DNA from: Ramlibacter sp. WS9
GTDB taxonomy: Bacteria > Pseudomonadota > Gammaproteobacteria > Burkholderiales > Burkholderiaceae_C
DNA length: 64,000 nt
NCBI RefSeq assembly: GCF_003797765.1
Contig: NZ_RKMB01000014.1
Location: forward strand, 93,222 to 157,221
Direction of reading: 5' to 3'
A program made the translations under genes and the position numbers. Positions 32,606 through 41,473 of this stretch are shown one piece after another. Position 1 is the stretch's first letter, and each line of letters begins with the position of its first letter. A model generated the notes under the pieces. The model was not told the DNA's origin, did not search any database, and worked only from the letters and a program-made list of their open reading frames with translations.

Positions 32606-35152
32606 TCAGGTGGCGCTATCGCCTTCCATGTCTTTCAGGATGCGGTCAAGCCGCGTCGACAGCTGCTCGGTGGTGAGCTGCTCGCGGAAACGTTCGACCA
32701 TCAGCGGCAGGCTCATCGGGCTGGGGTGGCGCAGCTCCGCGAAATCCACGGGCTTGCGCAGGATGCGGCTGAGCGTGGCGCGCAGGCGCGAAATCTCCAG
32801 TTCCTGGCTCAGCACTTCACGTTCCGCCTGCGTCAACAGCAAGTTGCCTTTGTCGTATTTTCGAAAGACTTCGAAGAAGAGCCCGCTCGAAGCCTGCAGC
32901 TGTTTGGCGCTCTTGTGCTGGCCGGGGTAGCCGGAGAAAACCAGCCCCGCCACCCGCGCGATCTCGCGGAAACGGCGTTGGGCCAGCTCGGTGGAGTTGA
33001 GCGAAGCCAGCACGTCCTGCAGCAGGTTCGCCGTGGTGAACACTCGCTGGTCCACCACCGGCCGCAGGTCGAACTCTTCGGCACTGACCAGTTCGAAGCC
33101 ATAGTCGTTGACCGACATGCTGAAGGTATTGGGCTTCTCGCGCGCGAGCCGCCAGGCCAAGAGGCTCGCCAGGCCCAGGTGCACATGGCGGCCGGCAAAG
33201 GGGTAGACGTAGAGGTGGTAGCCCTCGCGCGACTTGAAGGTCTCGACCAGCATCGTGTCCGGCGTCGGAATGCGCGAGAGGCGCTGCTGCGTCAACAGCA
33301 TCGGGCGCGCGGCTTCCAGCTCGGGTTCGAAGAAGTCGCCCTGGGCCGCCCGCTGCATCATCTCCAGAACTGCATCGCCCAATTCCGTGGACAGCGCCAT
33401 CTTGCTGCCTTGCCAGGTGGGGACCGTGCCCTTCTTGCGCGTCGCCTTCTTCACGTACGCGGCCATGTCCTGCGCCCGGATGAATTCGAGCAGGCGCCCC
33501 GCGAAGAAGAAGCAATCGCCCTTGCGAAGCCGGGCGATGAAACCTTCCTCGATCGTGCCGAGGTTCGCGCCGCTCATGTACTTCACCTGCATCGCCGCAT
33601 CGCTGACGATGGTGCCGATGCCCAGCCGGTGGCGCTTGGCGATGGCGCGTTCGCGCACCCGCCACACCCCCTCCTCGTCCAGGGCGATGCGGTGGTAGTC
33701 GGGGTAGGCCGTGAGACTGTCGCCGCCCCGTGAGCAGAACGCCAGGGCCCAATCGAACTCCGCCTGGGTGAGCTTGCGGTAGGACCACGCGGTGCGCACC
33801 TCGCCGTAGAGCTCCTCCGCCTGGAAGCCGCCGCCCAGCGCGATCGTCACAAGGTGCTGCACCAAGACGTCGAGCGGCTGGTCGGGCGCGTCGCGCTGCT
33901 CCACACGGCCGGCGTGCGCTGCGCGGCGCGCGGCTGCGGCCTCGATGATCTCCATGGTGTTGGTCGGAACCAGTGTCAGCCGGCTCGCGCGGCCGGGCGC
34001 GTGCCCGCTACGTCCGGCGCGTTGCATCATGCGCGCGACGCCCTTCGCCGAGCCGATCTGCAGCACGCGTTCGACCGGCAGGAAGTCCACGCCGAGGTCG
34101 AGCGACGACGTTGCCACGACGGCGCGCAGGTTGCCCTCTTTCAGGCCCTGCTCGACCCATTCGCGCGTGGCCTTGTCCATGGAGCCGTGGTGCAGCGCGA
34201 TCTCACCCGCCCACTCCGGCTTGGCCTCCAGCAGCAGCTGGTACCAGATCTCGGCCTGCGAGCGTACGTTGGTGAACACCAGCGTCGTCCCGGACTTCGC
34301 GATCTCGTCGACCACGGGTTGCTGCATGCGCGAGCCGAGGTGGCCGGCCCAGGAATACTTGCCGGGGTCCGGTGGGATCAGCGTGTCGATGATGAGGCTC
34401 TTGTCGATCCTGCCGCGCACCAGCAACGGTGCTGCCGCACTTGTCATTGCGACCCGCAATCCATCCGGTCGCGCCGAGGTCGGTCCCGGATCAAGCCCAG
34501 GATTGCAAAGAACTTCCATCGCCTCCTGCAGGTTGCCCAGAGTCGCGCTCAACCCCCATACCACCAGCCGTGGATTGAATCGCCACAGCCTCGCAATCGC
34601 CAGCTGGGTCTGCACGCCTCGTTTGCTGCCGATCAGCTCGTGCCACTCATCGACGACGACGTACTCGACGCCGGTCAATTCCTCTCTTGCATGCTCGCGC
34701 GTGAGCATGAGGCTGAGCGACTCCGGCGTGGTGACCAGCACCGTGGGAAAGCGCCTGTCCTGCCGGGCCCGCTCGGCGCTCGGCGTGTCCCCGGTGCGCT
34801 GGCCGATCGTCCACTCGGGCGCCATGTCGCGCAGCGGTTCCGCGATGGCTTTGGTGGTGTCGGACGCGAGCGCACGCATCGGCGTAAGCCAGATCGCGCG
34901 CAGCGGTTCGGCGCCGCGGGCCGGCGGATGGCGCTGTAGCAACTGGTCCAGCATGCCCAGCCACACGGCGTAGGTCTTGCCGGAGCCGGTCGTCGCGTGC
35001 AGCATGCCGCTGCGTCCCTCGGCCACGGCCCGCCACACATCCCGCTGGAATTCGAAGGGTTGCCAGCCGCGCGCGGCGAGCCACTGCTGCGCCGGCGTGG
35101 CATCACGGAGCTCCAGCGGTTCGTCCGGTGACGGAGAAGGACGGGCGGGCAT
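32606..35152 (-). CDS. Lhr-type (ligase-associated) DEXH-box helicase with in-frame repeat insertion
   Basis: A protein of 848 residues. Superfamily 2 helicase with motif I ATTGSGKTYAVW (about 54-65), Ia LTPMRALASD, II VVDEWHEL, III GLSATLGN, a second RecA domain with VFTNVRSQAEIWYQ, ATSSLDLGVDF and QRAGRSGHAPG, then the Lhr winged-helix and beta-barrel core. Such helicases unwind DNA or RNA-DNA hybrids; the family is often coded with a DNA ligase and a metallo-beta-lactamase exonuclease, which are absent here. About 24 residues after NLQEAMEVL (NPGLDPGPTSARPDGL..) have no counterpart in relatives and are coded by a palindromic repeat at 34441-34510. Start ATG 35152. Confidence 0.9.
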   Translation of the reverse strand: MPARPSPSPDEPLELRDATPAQQWLAARGWQPFEFQRDVWRAVAEGRSGMLHATTGSGKTYAVWLGMLDQLLQRHPPARGAEPLRAIWLTPMRALASDTTKAIAEPLRDMAPEWTIGQRTGDTPSAERARQDRRFPTVLVTTPESLSLMLTREHAREELTGVEYVVVDEWHELIGSKRGVQTQLAIARLWRFNPRLVVWGLSATLGNLQEAMEVLCNPGLDPGPTSARPDGLRVAMTSAAAPLLVRGRIDKSLIIDTLIPPDPGKYSWAGHLGSRMQQPVVDEIAKSGTTLVFTNVRSQAEIWYQLLLEAKPEWAGEIALHHGSMDKATREWVEQGLKEGNLRAVVATSSLDLGVDFLPVERVLQIGSAKGVARMMQRAGRSGHAPGRASRLTLVPTNTMEIIEAAAARRAAHAGRVEQRDAPDQPLDVLVQHLVTIALGGGFQAEELYGEVRTAWSYRKLTQAEFDWALAFCSRGGDSLTAYPDYHRIALDEEGVWRVRERAIAKRHRLGIGTIVSDAAMQVKYMSGANLGTIEEGFIARLRKGDCFFFAGRLLEFIRAQDMAAYVKKATRKKGTVPTWQGSKMALSTELGDAVLEMMQRAAQGDFFEPELEAARPMLLTQQRLSRIPTPDTMLVETFKSREGYHLYVYPFAGRHVHLGLASLLAWRLAREKPNTFSMSVNDYGFELVSAEEFDLRPVVDQRVFTTANLLQDVLASLNSTELAQRRFREIARVAGLVFSGYPGQHKSAKQLQASSGLFFEVFRKYDKGNLLLTQAEREVLSQELEISRLRATLSRILRKPVDFAELRHPSPMSLPLMVERFREQLTTEQLSTRLDRILKDMEGDSAT
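34441..34510. repeat. REP-like palindromic element inserted in frame in the helicase gene
   Basis: TTGTCATTGCGACCCGCAAT opens the element and GGATTGCAAAG closes it. GCAATCC (34456-34462) and GGATTGC (34500-34506) form the outer stem; CGGATCAAGCCCAGGAT is near its right end. Its edges match those of the mosaic at 20249-20630 (ATCCYGGRCTTGATCCG and TGTCATTGCG). It adds about 24 codons without a stop, so the helicase frame stays open. Confidence 0.78.
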
Positions 35153-35218
35153 CGATAGCGAATATTCTTGAACGATCGATTGTGCGGGGGATTACAGTGG
35201 GCGTGCAGGAGTTGCCCG

Positions 35219-36199
35219 ATGTCCCAAGCTCGTCTCACCCGCCGCCAGGCGATGGCCGCCCTCGCGGCTGCCGCGGCCTCGCCGCTCGCGCTCGCACAGG
35301 CCTACCCGTCCAAGCCCATCAAGGTGCTGATCGGCGTGCCCGCCGGCGGGACGCAGGACGTGCTCACGCGCGCCATCGCCGATGCGGTGCGCCAATCGCT
35401 CGGCACGCTGGTGATCGACAACCGGGGCGGCGCGGCAGGGCGGATCGCCGTGGAAGCGGTGAAGAACGCGGAACCCGATGGCTACACCCTGCTCCTGGGG
35501 ACGGCCGGCCAGATGGTCATGTTCCCCAATGCCTACAAGAACCTCAACTACGACCCGTTCAAGGATTTCGTGCCCATCGTCAACGCGGCGAGCTTCGAGC
35601 TGGCGATGGTCGTGCACAAGGATGTCCCCGCGAACACTCTGGCCGAATTCGTCGGCTGGGCCAAGGGCCAGGGCAACAAGGTGAGCTTCGCCTCTTATGG
35701 GGCCGGCACGCCATCGCATTTCCTCGGGGAAATGCTCAATCGCGCCGCAGGGCTGCAAATGGTGCACGTGCCCTATCGCGGTTCGACCCCGGCACGCCAG
35801 GACGTCATGGGCGGCACGGTCCCGCTCTACTTCGACACCGTGGGCGGCGCGATCACGATGCTGCCCACCGGCCGCGTCAAGGTGCTGGCCACCAGTGGCG
35901 CGCGGCGCTCGCCGCCGATGCCAGCGATCCCCACGTTCACCGAGCAGGGATACAAGGACGTGGTGGCCTCCGCATGGTTTTCGTACTACGCGCCGGCGCG
36001 CACGCCCCAGCCGATTGTCGACCGGCTCCGCGCGGAGTTCGCCAGGGCCGTGAATTCGCGGGAGGTGCGCCAGCAGTTGCTGGTCAACGGCATGTACCCG
36101 GTTGGCGATGGGCCTGAGGCGCTTCTGCAGACGATGCGGGAAGACACCGCCCGGTGGGGCCGCATCATGCGGGCAACGAATTTCGTGGCAACCGATTGA
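35219..36199 (+). CDS. Bug/TctC-family substrate-binding protein (Tat signal)
   Basis: A protein of 326 residues. The N-terminus MSQARLTRRQAMAALAAAAA carries a twin-arginine motif and hydrophobic core ending ALAQA, so Tat export is likely. The TctC pattern follows: YPSKPIKVLIGVPAGGTQDV, DNRGGAAGRIA, PDGYTLLLGTAG, SYGAGTPSHFLGEML, VPYRGSTPARQDVMGG. AGGAG lies 8-12 bases upstream of ATG 35219. No TctAB partner is near. A sulfatase gene starts 6 bases after its stop, suggesting capture of a sulfated or otherwise anionic substrate. Confidence 0.9.
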   Translation: MSQARLTRRQAMAALAAAAASPLALAQAYPSKPIKVLIGVPAGGTQDVLTRAIADAVRQSLGTLVIDNRGGAAGRIAVEAVKNAEPDGYTLLLGTAGQMVMFPNAYKNLNYDPFKDFVPIVNAASFELAMVVHKDVPANTLAEFVGWAKGQGNKVSFASYGAGTPSHFLGEMLNRAAGLQMVHVPYRGSTPARQDVMGGTVPLYFDTVGGAITMLPTGRVKVLATSGARRSPPMPAIPTFTEQGYKDVVASAWFSYYAPARTPQPIVDRLRAEFARAVNSREVRQQLLVNGMYPVGDGPEALLQTMREDTARWGRIMRATNFVATD

Positions 36200-36205
36200 A
36201 ATCGC

Positions 36206-37540
36206 ATGACACCTGCCGCTGCCGTCGCCCGGCCCAACATCATCTTCATCGTCGCGGACGACCTGGGCTTCGCCGACCTGGGATGCTACGGCGCCCGGCC
36301 GGCGGATTTCGGCGCGGTCTCCCCGGTGCTGGACGGCCTGGCCGCCAATGGGTTGAAGTTCACACAGGGATACTCAAATTCGCCGGTGTGTTCGCCCACG
36401 CGCTTCGCGCTCATGACGGCGCGCTATCAATACCGCCTGCGCGGCGCGGCGGAGGAACCGATCAACAGCAAGAGCCGCGGCAGCACCACGCTGGGCCTGC
36501 CGCCGGAGCACCCGACGCTGCCGTCATTGCTGAAGGATGCAGGCTACCGCACGGCGCTGATCGGCAAATGGCACCTCGGCTATCCACCCGCGTTCGGTCC
36601 GTTGCGCTCCGGCTATGAGGAGTTCTTCGGCCCCATGTCCGGGGGCGTCGACTACTTCACGCATTGCGCTTCCACCGGAACGCACGACCTGTGGGCGGGC
36701 GACGAGGAGAAGAACGAAGAGGGCTACCTCACCGACCTGATTTCGCACCGCGCCGTGGACTACGTCGGCCGGATGGCGGGCGGAGGTGCGCCGTTCTTCC
36801 TCAGCCTGCACTACACGGCGCCGCATTGGCCCTGGGAAACGCGGGACGACGAGGCCCTGGCGCAGGAGGTCAAGGGCAACCTGTTCCACCTGCACGGCGG
36901 CAACATCCACAGCTACCGCAAGATGATCCGCCACATGGACGAGGGCGTCGGCTGGCTGATGGACGCACTGCGCGCGCACGGTGTCGCGGACAACACGCTC
37001 GTGGTCTTCACCAGCGACAACGGGGGCGAGCGCTTCTCCGACAACTGGCCGCTCGTGGGCGGCAAGATGGACCTGACCGAAGGCGGCATCCGCGTGCCGT
37101 GGATCGCGCATTGGCCGCGGGCCATCGCGGCTGGCGGCGTGAGCGCGCAGCACTGCATGACCATGGACTGGTCGGCCACGATGCTCGATGCCGCGGGTGT
37201 ACCGGCCGATCCGGATTACCCACTCGATGGCCTGTCGCTGTTGCCGGTGCTGCGTGATGCGAGCCACAGTTTCCCCCGCCCATTGCATTGGCGAATGAAT
37301 CACCGCGGGCAGCGCGCGCTGCGCGACGGCCGCTGGAAATACCTGCGTGTCGATGGCATCGATTACCTGTTCGACATCGCCTCGGATGAACGCGAGCGCG
37401 CCAACCATGCCCCGCGTGAGCCGGAGCGTCTGGTGACCATGCGCGAAGCCTGGGAGCGATGGAATGCCACGATGCCGCCGATCCCCGACGACGCGACCGT
37501 GAGCCTGGGGTATTCGGTGAAGGACATGCCGCAGCGGTAG
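36206..37540 (+). CDS. Type I sulfatase (formylglycine-dependent)
   Basis: A protein of 444 residues of the alkaline-phosphatase superfamily. PNIIFIVADDLGFADLGCYG supplies the first metal aspartates, SPVCSPTRFALMTARY holds the C-x-P-x-R signature whose cysteine is converted to formylglycine, GKWHLGY and SLHYTAPHWPWE bring further active-site residues, and VVFTSDNGGE completes the metal site. There is no signal peptide, so the enzyme appears cytoplasmic and would act on an imported sulfate ester. It lies between a TctC protein and a SulP anion transporter, which suggests a small sulfate-ester unit. The activating FGE enzyme is not in the window. Confidence 0.9.
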   Translation: MTPAAAVARPNIIFIVADDLGFADLGCYGARPADFGAVSPVLDGLAANGLKFTQGYSNSPVCSPTRFALMTARYQYRLRGAAEEPINSKSRGSTTLGLPPEHPTLPSLLKDAGYRTALIGKWHLGYPPAFGPLRSGYEEFFGPMSGGVDYFTHCASTGTHDLWAGDEEKNEEGYLTDLISHRAVDYVGRMAGGGAPFFLSLHYTAPHWPWETRDDEALAQEVKGNLFHLHGGNIHSYRKMIRHMDEGVGWLMDALRAHGVADNTLVVFTSDNGGERFSDNWPLVGGKMDLTEGGIRVPWIAHWPRAIAAGGVSAQHCMTMDWSATMLDAAGVPADPDYPLDGLSLLPVLRDASHSFPRPLHWRMNHRGQRALRDGRWKYLRVDGIDYLFDIASDERERANHAPREPERLVTMREAWERWNATMPPIPDDATVSLGYSVKDMPQR

Positions 37541-37548
37541 CAACGGGT

Positions 37549-37558
37549 CTGTCATTGC
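37549..37558. repeat. CTGTCATTGC motif between sulfatase and SulP genes
   Basis: The 10-base motif CTGTCATTGC stands 12 bases before the SulP start codon. It is identical to the motif between panC and nadA (9619) and to the edge of the repeat mosaic near 20620. It is short and could be chance. Confidence 0.25.
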
Positions 37559-37569
37559 ATACTTGCGGC

Positions 37570-39228
37570 ATGTCGAACCTCGGGCGCTGGCTCCCCTTCC
37601 TCCGATGGCCGCGCCCGGACGCGGCCTTGCTGCGCGGCGAGTTGGCCGCCAGCCTGACGGTGGCCGTCGTGATGATCCCGCAGTCGGTGGCGTATGCCGG
37701 CCTGGCCGGCATGCCGCTGATCACAGGGCTCTACGCGACGTTTCTCCCCGCGCTCTTCGCCGTGCTGTTCAGCGGTTCGACCCGGCTCTCCGTCGGGCCG
37801 TCGGCACTGACCAGCGTGCTGGTCGGCACGTCGCTCGTCGGCCTGGCCGAGCCGGGCAGTGCCCAATGGATCGCGCTGGCGGTGTGGCTGGCGCTGCTCT
37901 CGGGCGCGATCCAGCTCGGGCTGGGCGCAGCGCGCGCCGACTGGGTGCTGAACCTGGTGAGCTCGCCCGTGCTCGCGGGCTTCAGCCAGGCCGCCGCACT
38001 GCTCATCATCGTCTCGCAGGTTCCCACCCTGATCGGGTTGCGCGGCGCCTTGTCCACCTTGTGGCAATCGCCATCATTCGACACCGCCGCTCTCGGCTTT
38101 GGCGTCGCAAGCGTGGCGTTGTTCGTCGCCGGCAAGCGGTACGCGCCGCGCCTGCCGATGGTGTTGATCGTGATCGCGGTGGCCGGCGCGATCAGCGCAT
38201 GGAGTGGCTACTCCACTCACGGCGCCGTCATCGGCACGCTTCCCCAGGGCCTGCCCTCGCTCTACTGGCCGGGCCTGCCGGCGTGGGCATCGCTCGGCGC
38301 TCTCGTCGTGCCGGCGCTGGTGATCGCGCTGGTCAGTTCGCTCGAAATGGCCAGCAGCGCGAAGATCGAAGCCCGGCGCGACGGCAAGCGCTGGGACGCG
38401 GGCCAGGACCTCATCGGCCAAGGCATGGGCAAACTCGCGGCGGCTTTCTCCGGCAGCTTCCCCACCAGCACCTCGTTTTCGCGTTCGGCGATCACCCTGT
38501 ACTCGGGCGCGCGAACGGGCTGGGCGACGGTGCTGTCGTGCGGCGTCGTGCTGCTGGTGTTGCTGTTCCTGACGCCGGCGCTGTACCACGTGCCGAGCGC
38601 GGTGCTTGCGGCGGTGGTCGTCACGGCGGTGGCCGGTCTGTTCAAGCCAGCCTCGCTGCTGCGCCTCTGGCACATCGACCGCGTAGAGGGCGTCACCGCG
38701 CTGGTGACTTTCGCCGTGACGGTGCTCACGGCTCCGCGCATTTATTGGGGCGTGCTGGCAGGCGTGGTGCTGGGGCTCGCGCACTTCCTGTACCTGCGCC
38801 TGCACCCGCGCATCATCGAAGTCGGCCTGCACCCCGACGGCAGCCTGCGCGACCGGCACTTGTGGAAACTGCCGCCACTGGCCCACGGCCTCTATGCACT
38901 GCGCATGGACGATGAACTCGACTTCGCCTCGGCCAGCGCTTTCGAGCGCAACATCATCGAGCACCTGGGCGCGCATCCGCAAACGCGCCATGTGTGCCTG
39001 TTCGCGCAGCCGATCAACCGCGTGGACACGACCGGCGTGGAAGTATTCGTCCAGCTGCGCAAGTCACTCGAAGAACGCGGCATCCGCCTGCACATCAGCG
39101 GCATCAAACTGCCGGTGGAGCGCGTGCTGCGCAAGGCCGGCGCGCTGTACGACAGCCCGCTTCTCGCCATGTACCGCACCGACGCCGACGCGCTGCACGC
39201 GTTCGGGCAAATCAGCCCAGCGACTTGA
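37570..39228 (+). CDS. SulP-family inorganic anion transporter with STAS domain
   Basis: A protein of 552 residues. Ten or more hydrophobic helices, starting with GELAASLTVAVVMIPQSVAYAGLAG (the SulP signature is the MIPQSVAYAGLAG part) and VGPSALTSVLVG; KIEARRDGKRWDAGQDLIGQGMGKL with SFPTSTSFSRSAI (cut here to GSFPTSTSFSRSAI) is the second signature. A C-terminal STAS domain covers about 440-545 (FASASAFERNIIEHL, QPINRVDTTGVEVF). It imports sulfate, bicarbonate or dicarboxylates. Sulfate is suggested only by the sulfatase gene upstream. ATG 37570 gives the normal cytoplasmic N-terminus. Overlaps the convergent DUF2867 gene by 17 bases. Confidence 0.92.
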   Translation: MSNLGRWLPFLRWPRPDAALLRGELAASLTVAVVMIPQSVAYAGLAGMPLITGLYATFLPALFAVLFSGSTRLSVGPSALTSVLVGTSLVGLAEPGSAQWIALAVWLALLSGAIQLGLGAARADWVLNLVSSPVLAGFSQAAALLIIVSQVPTLIGLRGALSTLWQSPSFDTAALGFGVASVALFVAGKRYAPRLPMVLIVIAVAGAISAWSGYSTHGAVIGTLPQGLPSLYWPGLPAWASLGALVVPALVIALVSSLEMASSAKIEARRDGKRWDAGQDLIGQGMGKLAAAFSGSFPTSTSFSRSAITLYSGARTGWATVLSCGVVLLVLLFLTPALYHVPSAVLAAVVVTAVAGLFKPASLLRLWHIDRVEGVTALVTFAVTVLTAPRIYWGVLAGVVLGLAHFLYLRLHPRIIEVGLHPDGSLRDRHLWKLPPLAHGLYALRMDDELDFASASAFERNIIEHLGAHPQTRHVCLFAQPINRVDTTGVEVFVQLRKSLEERGIRLHISGIKLPVERVLRKAGALYDSPLLAMYRTDADALHAFGQISPAT

Positions 39229-39718
39229 GCGCGCGCCGCAGCATGTGGCGCGACAGCAGCTTGTGGAACGGCATGACCGCCGCGAGGTAGATGCGGCCTG
39301 GCCGGCCATGCAACCGCACCAGCGTCGACATGCGCACATCGGTGCCGCCGTCCATGCCTTGCACCGAGACCCAGATGCGAAAGTCCAGGTGCTTGTCGTC
39401 CAGGCCCAGCACCACCTCGTTGGGCATTTCGGAAATGATGGGAAAGATCCCGGCCTTCGAGCCCGTCGCCGCCGCAGCGGCATCGCGCGCTGTCTTCAGG
39501 CCCAGGCGGCCCACGACGCCGTCGCGCACGGCCATCAGCCCATCGACCCAGCCCGGCGGCTTGTCGAACGCCGCCCGCGCGACTTGCATCGCCGTGATAC
39601 CGGCGCGCGCCACATGCCCGTGGTAGCAGTCCGCGAAATCGATGCGCGGCAGGCCGGAGCTTTGCTCGGCCTGCGGCGGCGTGGGGATGAGCAGGATGGA
39701 AGGATTCAAAGTGGCCAT
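39212..39718 (-). CDS. DUF2867 family protein
   Basis: A protein of 168 residues. ADCYHGHVARAGITAMQVARAAF near the N-terminus, PNEVVLGLDDKHLDFRIWVSV in the centre and GRIYLAAVMPFHKLLSRHML near the end follow the DUF2867 pattern, a START-like small fold of unknown role that in other proteins is fused to SDR domains. ATG 39718 begins MATLNPSILL. Confidence 0.8.
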   Translation of the reverse strand: MATLNPSILLIPTPPQAEQSSGLPRIDFADCYHGHVARAGITAMQVARAAFDKPPGWVDGLMAVRDGVVGRLGLKTARDAAAAATGSKAGIFPIISEMPNEVVLGLDDKHLDFRIWVSVQGMDGGTDVRMSTLVRLHGRPGRIYLAAVMPFHKLLSRHMLRRALKSLG

Positions 39719-39746
39719 GGGTCCTTTGTACTCCATGCCGGGCCCG

Positions 39747-40571
39747 TCAAGCGGAAATGATCCAGCCTTCCAGCGGGTCGAGATGGTCCGGCAGGCCATA
39801 GCGCGGGGCACCGTGCCGCTGCGCCCAGGCTGCCTGCACGAGGCACAGCACCGCGTCCAGGCTGTCGCCGCTGGCGTCGTGCACCAGCGCGTCGCGCTGC
39901 GCGTGCGTGAGCTTCAGGCGCAGGTCGAGCCGCGTCTGGCCGATCTCCAGGGCGGTGAGCAGGTCCTTGCGCGCGATCAGGCGGTCGGGCGTCTGCTTGG
40001 CCTTGTCGTCGCTCTTGTAGCTGCGCCTGCCGAGCACTTCGCGCGCCAGCAGGCCGGGATACGCCTCGAGCGCCACGCGCGCCGTGTCGCCTTCGTGCAG
40101 GCCCGGAATGTGGACGCCCGCCGCCAGCAGCAACGGCAGCGCCGCGTGCAGCATGTAGGCCACCGGCGGGTTGACCCATTTCATCGAGGGACTGGAGCCC
40201 GCGAGCTTGTCGAAGGCGCGATGCGCGAACTTGGAGCCCGCGGGCCGCGCGTTGCAGAAGGCGGCGAAAGTGTCGCGGATCTCGGCGCGCGACAGCTTCG
40301 CGTAGTGGTCCATGCACTCGCGCCACGCCAGCGGCCAGCCCAGGTGCTCCACCAGTTCGCGCGGCAAGCCGAACGGAAAATCGAAGCCACCAATCCACTC
40401 TCGCGGTTGCGCGAGCCAGTCGGCGAATCCTTGGAGCGATTCGATCTTCTCGAGCCGCTCCAGGACGACGCGTCCGCGCGTCTCATGCCCCAGCGCCAGC
40501 ACGATGGGCTTGCGGCGCGTCGGCGTGCTGGAGAAATCGCAGCCCAGGAGCGGCGTGGCAACTGTCGTCAT
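39747..40571 (-). CDS. DUF429 family protein
   Basis: A protein of 274 residues. GCDFSSTPTRRKPIVLALG at the N-terminus and GGFDFPFGLPRELVEHLGWP are DUF429 landmarks; the early CDFSS suggests an RNase H-like nucleotide or metal-binding fold. The middle has ALEAYPGLLAREVLGRRSYK and the C-terminal half SGDSLDAVLCLVQAAW. Function unknown. Its ATG overlaps the stop of the EamA gene (ATGA). Confidence 0.82.
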   Translation of the reverse strand: MTTVATPLLGCDFSSTPTRRKPIVLALGHETRGRVVLERLEKIESLQGFADWLAQPREWIGGFDFPFGLPRELVEHLGWPLAWRECMDHYAKLSRAEIRDTFAAFCNARPAGSKFAHRAFDKLAGSSPSMKWVNPPVAYMLHAALPLLLAAGVHIPGLHEGDTARVALEAYPGLLAREVLGRRSYKSDDKAKQTPDRLIARKDLLTALEIGQTRLDLRLKLTHAQRDALVHDASGDSLDAVLCLVQAAWAQRHGAPRYGLPDHLDPLEGWIISA

Positions 40572-41449
40572 CCGATTGCCAGCGCCATGACACCGGCCCC
40601 GATGAAAGCGGCACCCAACAAGCGCAGTACACGGTCGCCCTCGCCCAGCAGCTGGCCACCCATCAACGCGGCGAACAACATGGAGATTTCACGCGCGGGC
40701 GCAACATGCGACAAGGGCGCGGTCTGCATCGCGTAGAGCACGAGCACGTAAGACACCGGGCTGATGATGCCGACGAACACCGCGTACTTCCACTGGCGCT
40801 GCCAGAGGATGGCTGCGGCGGGCATGTCGCGCACGACTGTCGGCACCAGCACGACAAGCCGCAACAGGTTGCCCATGTAGTCGAGCAGGATGGGCGACAT
40901 CAGGAGGAACTTGACCGCGTAGCCGTCCACCACCGTGTAGCTCGCGATGAAGACACCGGTGATCACGCCGTAGAGCATGCCCTTGTGGATGCGCTGCCGG
41001 CGCTCCGGATCGTGCGTCGCACGCCACAGGCCAGGCCCGCCCGCGATGAGGAATACGCCCACCACGACACCCGCGATGCCGGTCGCGCCGAGCGTGGAAA
41101 TCTGTTCGCCCAGGAAGAAGATCGCGGCCATCGACGAGAGCAGCGGCCCCGAGCCGCGCGCGAGCGGATACACCACGGTGAGGTCCGCCTTGCGGTAGCC
41201 GCGCAGCAGAACGATGTAGTACAGGGTGTGCAAGGCGGCGCTGGCAGCCACCAGCAGCCACTCGGTCCGGCCCCAGGCGGGAATCTGGTCCAGGCCCAGC
41301 CAGAAGCCCAGCGGCGCCCAGAACACCATCATCACAAGGCCCGTGAACGTGGCGAAGCGCACGTCGCCGCCCGCCTTCTTGGCGGCGATGTTCCAGCTGG
41401 CGTGGATCAGGCCGGCGAGGAGGACGAGTGCGAGCGCGCTGGCGGGCAC
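40568..41449 (-). CDS. EamA/DMT-superfamily transporter
   Basis: A protein of 293 residues with ten predicted membrane helices in two EamA halves. Motifs: LIHASWNIAAKKAGGD in helix 1, VVYPLARGSGPLLSSMAAIFF at the end of the first half and PVSYVLVLYAMQTAPLSHVAPAREISMLF in the second (key part VAPAREIS). Exports or imports an unknown small metabolite. The start is GTG 41449; no ATG fits the first helix. It is followed by the DUF429 gene with a 4-base overlap. Confidence 0.88.
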   Translation of the reverse strand: MPASALALVLLAGLIHASWNIAAKKAGGDVRFATFTGLVMMVFWAPLGFWLGLDQIPAWGRTEWLLVAASAALHTLYYIVLLRGYRKADLTVVYPLARGSGPLLSSMAAIFFLGEQISTLGATGIAGVVVGVFLIAGGPGLWRATHDPERRQRIHKGMLYGVITGVFIASYTVVDGYAVKFLLMSPILLDYMGNLLRLVVLVPTVVRDMPAAAILWQRQWKYAVFVGIISPVSYVLVLYAMQTAPLSHVAPAREISMLFAALMGGQLLGEGDRVLRLLGAAFIGAGVMALAIG

Positions 41450-41473
41450 GCTAAGGTTGTGCCGCCCGGGGGG

